Both the position numbers and the translations under genes were made by a program. This document shows positions 60,762-64,000 of a stretch of DNA of 64,000 bases, in pieces. The notes under the pieces were generated by a model. The model was given only the letters and a program-made list of their open reading frames with translations. It was not told the DNA's origin and made no database searches. The number at the start of each line of letters is the position of its first letter. Positions within the stretch are counted from its first letter, which is position 1. This DNA is from Lachnospiraceae bacterium (lineage in GTDB: Bacteria; Bacillota; Clostridia; Lachnospirales; Lachnospiraceae): positions 50,371 through 114,370 of the forward strand of contig JAFZVZ010000001.1 of the NCBI GenBank assembly GCA_017617545.1. The letters run 5' to 3'.

Positions 60762-62954
60762 CTAGTGCTCAAAAGCGCGTGCGACCCAGTCGAGGCCTGA
60801 TTTGGAAATGTGGATGCCATCCGGTACCGCGTTCGTCGTCGCGGGGTTCTCGGCCCACCAGAAGATGTAGCGGAAGTCGCCGTAAACCGCAACGCCGTAG
60901 TAGCAGCTGAATTCATTTTCGTCGTACTCGGTTTCCCCTTGCAGGGCATCGCCGAGGATAGCCTTGATCTCCTTGTAGGACATCGTGTTATCCAGACCGT
61001 TGCCGAGACCGACCTTCAAATTGCCGGAAATGGAGTTGTCTACATAGACGATCAGGGTCTTCATCGAAGGATCCATCGTCTCGGTGCATTGGTCGCACAT
61101 AAATTGCACTGCGCTGTCGAAGTAGAAGCCGCCGTTGTGTCCGAGGACAAGATCCTTATCCTCACCGAAGTAAGAGTATACATAGTCACGGTCGATCTTG
61201 CTGATCACTTCGCCCGCGGTCATGTCGAGGTACTGCGAGACATCGCCGTACTTGATGCCCTTGTACAAAGCTAACGTTGTGGTGCATGCATTTTCCGAAG
61301 AACCATCATTGATGAGCTGCTTGTCTGCGGTCATGCCGGTCAGCTTGCCGTTCGCGTCGTAGGTGTAGCGGTAGGTCGTCCTGGTGTGGACTTCACCCGA
61401 TCCGGTGTCGGACAGATCGTATGTTTCAACTCGCTCCGTCAGGCGGTTGTTCTTGTCGTAGGTATAGTCGTTCGTAGTGGTCTCATCGAAGCTGAAGTGA
61501 TAGGTATGGATCAGACGCTTCGCATCGTCATACCGGTATTCTCTGGTATATCCGTTTCCGCCCTCGGTGGAGTACTCGCCCGTCAGCTGACCGTCCTTGT
61601 TGAACACAAGGAACATATAGTACCACAGGTTATCGTTGATGTATTCCTCGGTGGAGGCGTACCAGGTGTCTCTGTTCAGAGTGTCCTTGGACATCTCGCC
61701 GCGGAAGCAGGTGTAATATCCGTCCTTGAGAGGAAGAGGCATCTGCTTCGAAATTCCGTAAAGGAATTCATATTCCGCGTTTGTTTCACTGTAATACAGA
61801 TAGTCCATATCCGTCGGGTAATCGAAGCCATTTGTGTTTATGCGCAGGTGCGAAGCGGTAAGAAGATTGTTGAGGTACGCCTCGGAAGGGATGACCAGGG
61901 TTCCGTTGAGGTATTCTTCGGTTGCACTTTCCGCATAGAAGAGAACGCGGCCGTCCGGAAAATATTTGATGTTGACGGGGGTCGAGTCTGTTACGGACCA
62001 GCCGGAAAGGCGACCGTCGGCGTCCTTGGTAAGAGTAATCGTCGTTACTTTGGCCTGAAGGGGCTCCATGCCTCTCTTGATCTTCGACGTTTCGGAGATC
62101 AGGTTGTCGTCCTTGTCGTAGGCATATAAATACTCGGTGACATCGTCATATCCCTTGCCGGGGTTTGAGCAGGAGGCCTCGACCTTGCGGATGAGACGAT
62201 CCTGTTCATCATACTCATATGCGACCCTGACGTAGTTCAACAGCTTGTTGTCATTCTTGCCGTACGTTGCAGAATATCTGACACCGTGAATGTCAACGGA
62301 ACAGGTGTAGATATCGCTGCTTCCGACGTTGTAATCGTACAGGAGGACGGGGGTGCCGTCCTCCAGTCTGTCGCCGGAGGGAAGATACTCACGCGCGTTG
62401 CCGTCGTAGTCCAGTGCATCACCGTAGGTTGTATGGTAGACGGTTGCCTTCTTGCCGTCGGTGAGCGTGAAGATCTGCTTCTTTATGCAGAAATTGACGT
62501 CCATATAGCGGGTGACTTCCGTGTAGACTGCGGATGAGCCGGACTCCGGGAACGACGGGAAGGCGTTCAGGTCGCTGTAGCCGTTTTCCGACCAGCTTTT
62601 GTTGCCGACGGTCTTGGTGTAGGTTGTCGTCTGCTCGTAGGTGTATGCGGAGTCTGCGATGATCGCTTCGTCGATGAGCTTCTTCGCGCGCTCAAGGGAA
62701 AATGCGGGAAGCTCCGCCGGAGGCTCTACCGTAGGCTCTGCGGTCGGCGTCGGCGCCGTCGTAGGAGTCGCTGCGGTTGTCGGAGTAGCCTCGGCCGTCG
62801 GTGTAGCCTCAGCGGACGGAGCAACCGTGGCGGTCGGCTCCGCGGTCGGAGCAGCCTCGGAATTGTTCTTGTTGTCGCAACCGGTCAGTGCCGCGAAAGC
62901 GAGAATGCCGGTCAGTACGATCGTGCCGATCGTGTGGATGCGTTTGCGTGTCAT
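60762..62954 (-). CDS. YD/RHS-repeat-like lipoprotein 2
   Basis: 730 aa, paralogue of the downstream lipoprotein. Lipobox AALTGC, then a Thr/Pro/Ala/Glu linker, then YD-type units: YEYDEQDRLIRKVE, YAYDKDDNLISETS, YRYDDAKRLIHTYH, YTYDKNNRLTERVE, YTYDANGKLTGM. The two proteins share the N-terminal ~250-residue plan (AYTYEQTTTYTKT / AAYAYKQTTTYNT, IFTLTDGK in both). The promoter on this strand has WalR-like boxes upstream. Probably a surface-exposed, wall-associated protein; function unknown. Confidence 0.8.
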   Translation of the reverse strand: MTRKRIHTIGTIVLTGILAFAALTGCDNKNNSEAAPTAEPTATVAPSAEATPTAEATPTTAATPTTAPTPTAEPTVEPPAELPAFSLERAKKLIDEAIIADSAYTYEQTTTYTKTVGNKSWSENGYSDLNAFPSFPESGSSAVYTEVTRYMDVNFCIKKQIFTLTDGKKATVYHTTYGDALDYDGNAREYLPSGDRLEDGTPVLLYDYNVGSSDIYTCSVDIHGVRYSATYGKNDNKLLNYVRVAYEYDEQDRLIRKVEASCSNPGKGYDDVTEYLYAYDKDDNLISETSKIKRGMEPLQAKVTTITLTKDADGRLSGWSVTDSTPVNIKYFPDGRVLFYAESATEEYLNGTLVIPSEAYLNNLLTASHLRINTNGFDYPTDMDYLYYSETNAEYEFLYGISKQMPLPLKDGYYTCFRGEMSKDTLNRDTWYASTEEYINDNLWYYMFLVFNKDGQLTGEYSTEGGNGYTREYRYDDAKRLIHTYHFSFDETTTNDYTYDKNNRLTERVETYDLSDTGSGEVHTRTTYRYTYDANGKLTGMTADKQLINDGSSENACTTTLALYKGIKYGDVSQYLDMTAGEVISKIDRDYVYSYFGEDKDLVLGHNGGFYFDSAVQFMCDQCTETMDPSMKTLIVYVDNSISGNLKVGLGNGLDNTMSYKEIKAILGDALQGETEYDENEFSCYYGVAVYGDFRYIFWWAENPATTNAVPDGIHISKSGLDWVARAFEH

Positions 62955-63010
62955 GATGAATCCCCCCTGTGGTTCGTACGGTGTGGGTCCGTATCGGATT
63001 GTATGACACT

Positions 63011-63038
63011 AGCATAACACGAAAAAGTTACAAAACAA
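63011..63038 (-). promoter_or_regulatory. Promoter of the YD-lipoprotein genes
   Basis: Minus strand: TTGTTT (63038-63033), 16 bp, TATGCT (63016-63011). The -35 is weak, which is common for activated promoters. Confidence 0.5.
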
Positions 63039-63048
63039 GTATTATTGT

Positions 63049-63108
63049 GGTTACGATTGTGTAACAAATAATTACATCTTTGTTACGGAGAGTTTTCGAA
63101 TTGTTACA
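63049..63108 (-). promoter_or_regulatory. WalR-like direct-repeat boxes upstream of the YD-lipoprotein promoter
   Basis: On the + strand half-sites start at 63050 (GTTACG), 63071 (ATTACA), 63082 (GTTACG) and 63103 (GTTACA), spaced 21, 11 and 21 bp; a further GTTACA at 63027 lies inside the promoter. On the minus strand 63087-63071 reads CGTAAC-N5-TGTAAT. GGTTACGATT at 63049-63058 is identical to 49816-49825 upstream of the PBP gene. The same 26-bp stretch also forms an inverted repeat GTAACAAA..TTTGTTAC (63061-63086). The 320-bp gap 62955-63274 otherwise holds only the two promoters. Confidence 0.5.
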
Positions 63109-63122
63109 GCGGAAAATAAGAC

Positions 63123-63151
63123 TTGATTTTTCGTGTCGGGCGTGATAATAT
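63123..63151 (+). promoter_or_regulatory. Promoter of clpB
   Basis: TTGATT (63123-63128), 17 bp, TAATAT (63146-63151). No CIRCE (HrcA) or CtsR heptad repeat was found nearby. Confidence 0.55.
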
Positions 63152-63274
63152 TGTTATAGATGTAATAGAACAGACAAACAGAGAGGAAAGAGGAGCCCGC
63201 GAACCGCTTTGCGGCGGGCGCGGAATACGGTAAAAGACGCCGGCGGGAAGTGCGGCGTCGGATCGGAGGAAGTT

Positions 63275-64000
63275 ATGAACATCAACAAGTTTACGCAGAA
63301 ATCAACGGAAGCCGTTCAGGCGGCGGAGAAATTGTGTTATGAGTACGGCAACCCGGAGATGCGGCCGGAGCACCTTCTGTACGCGATGCTTCAGGACAAT
63401 GAGGGCTTGATTCCGAAGCTCTTGGAGAAGATGGGCATCGTCACGGAAGTTTTCGAAGCGCAGGTGCGAGGGCTGATCGAGCGGATGCCGAAGGTGCAGG
63501 GCGCGAACCTCGTCGTGTCGCAGGACCTCAACAAGGCGTTAATGTACGCCGAGGACGAGGCGAAGGCGATGGGCGACGCGTACGTGAGCGTCGAGCACCT
63601 TTTCCTGAGTATGTTAAAGAACAGCGGACGCGACCTTGCGGGAGTTCTGCGGAGTTTCGGCATCGACCGTGACCGTTTCCTCGCGGTGCTCGCGGAGGTG
63701 CGCGGCAACAAGGCCGTGACGACCGACAACCCCGAGGCGACCTACGACAGCCTCGGCAAATACGGCTACGACCTCGTGGAGCGCGCGAAGGCGCAGAAAC
63801 TCGACCCGGTCATCGGACGCGACGCGGAGATCCGCAACGTCGTGCGGATCCTTTCCCGTAAGACGAAGAACAACCCCGTGCTGATCGGTGAGCCGGGCGT
63901 TGGCAAGACGGCGATCGCCGAGGGTTTGGCGCAGCGGATCGTCGCGGGTGTCGTGCCTGAGGGCTTGAAAAATAAGAGCATTTTCGCGCTCGACATGGGC
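63275..64000 (+). CDS. clpB: ClpB disaggregase (N-terminal 242 aa, cut by window end)
   Basis: The frame runs open from ATG 63275 (GGAGGA four bases upstream) to the window end. Clp-N double repeat: [34 protein letters not shown] and [34 protein letters not shown]. Then the first AAA+ module with [11 protein letters not shown] and Walker [11 protein letters not shown]. ClpB/ClpC differ downstream of this point; the N-domain/AAA spacing and lack of CtsR-mcsAB genes favour ClpB. It refolds aggregated protein together with DnaK. Confidence 0.88.
   Translation, partial: MNINKFTQKSTEAVQAAEKLCYEYGNPEMRPEHLLYAMLQDNEGLIPKLLEKMGIVTEVFEAQVRGLIERMPKVQGANLVVSQDLNKALMYAEDEAKAMGDAYVSVEHLFLSMLKNSGRDLAGVLRSFGIDRDRFLAVLAEVRGNKAVTTDNPEATYDSLGKYGYDLVERAKAQKLDPVIGRDAEIRNVVRILSRKTKNNPVLIGEPGVGKTAIAEGLAQRIVAGVVPEGLKNKSIFALDMG

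Noticed and set aside
57941-62954. Polymorphic RHS toxins
   Set aside because: There is no RHS core-cleavage motif, C-terminal toxin domain, variable end or neighbouring immunity gene.
63011-63275. CIRCE or CtsR operator before clpB
   Set aside because: Neither the TTAGCACTC inverted repeat nor the CtsR heptad is present. The GTTAC repeats fit WalR-like boxes for the opposite strand better.

Overview
The window looks like chromosome from a mid/high-GC member of the Clostridia, most likely Lachnospiraceae (inference). The evidence is GC-rich codon use, AGGAGG-type ribosome binding sites, sigma-A promoters with 17-bp spacers, YhaM, MutS2 and DUF4250-like genes, a TPKTG sortase-type surface protein, and many lipoproteins with Pro/Thr-rich linkers. 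About 46 genes are supported, one cut by each window edge. I saw no rRNA, tRNA, CRISPR array or IS transposase.

Layout. 0-2 kb: end of a probable polysaccharide chain-length locus. 2.2-4.3 kb: a GH13 alpha-glucan hydrolase. 4.35-4.83 kb: a roughly 300-bp foldback element whose right arm carries a promoter. 4.8-9.9 kb: an ABC exporter operon (34-aa peptide, ATPase, membrane-anchored protein, two ABC-2 permeases). 10-11.6 kb: sigma/anti-sigma pair 1. 11.9-13 kb: diguanylate cyclase. 13.2-17.3 kb: AIR-synthase-like protein, Lrp regulator, aminotransferase, TrmL and a lipoprotein. 17.7-26.5 kb: MutS2, a WalRK-like two-component system followed by an HtrA homologue without catalytic residues, YhaM and an RlmD-type methyltransferase. 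26.5-28.5 kb: an AT-rich island with two unrecognised genes. 28.5-35.6 kb: GNAT, methyltransferase, SUFU protein, a 929-aa metallophosphoesterase fusion, a phosphoribosyltransferase and an esterase. 35.7-46.4 kb: flippase, sortase-anchored surface protein, glutamine synthetase, a zinc-ribbon/TPR membrane protein and a membrane glycosyltransferase. 46.6-55 kb: class A PBP, small conserved proteins, a glycoside-hydrolase-like protein and a transglutaminase lipoprotein. 55-63 kb: sigma/anti-sigma pair 2, CorA and two tandem YD-repeat lipoproteins. 63.3 kb to the end: ClpB.

The strongest unexplained signals are these. (1) An octamer, CGGAAAAT, is strongly over-represented on both strands and in all reading frames; hand counts give about 78 copies of GGAAAAT/ATTTTCC, and most intergenic regions hold one. 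(2) There is a family of long foldback elements, two of them with an identical 19-nt loop, plus a tandem pair with compensatory stem changes. (3) WalR-like TGTAAY-N5-TGTAAY boxes lie upstream of the PBP and YD-lipoprotein genes, while a WalRK-like operon sits at 20 kb. (4) The HtrA-like protein is a pseudoprotease. (5) A metallophosphoesterase/coiled-coil fusion is translationally coupled to a SUFU-domain protein.

All counts and alignments were done by eye. No database search or folding program was run.
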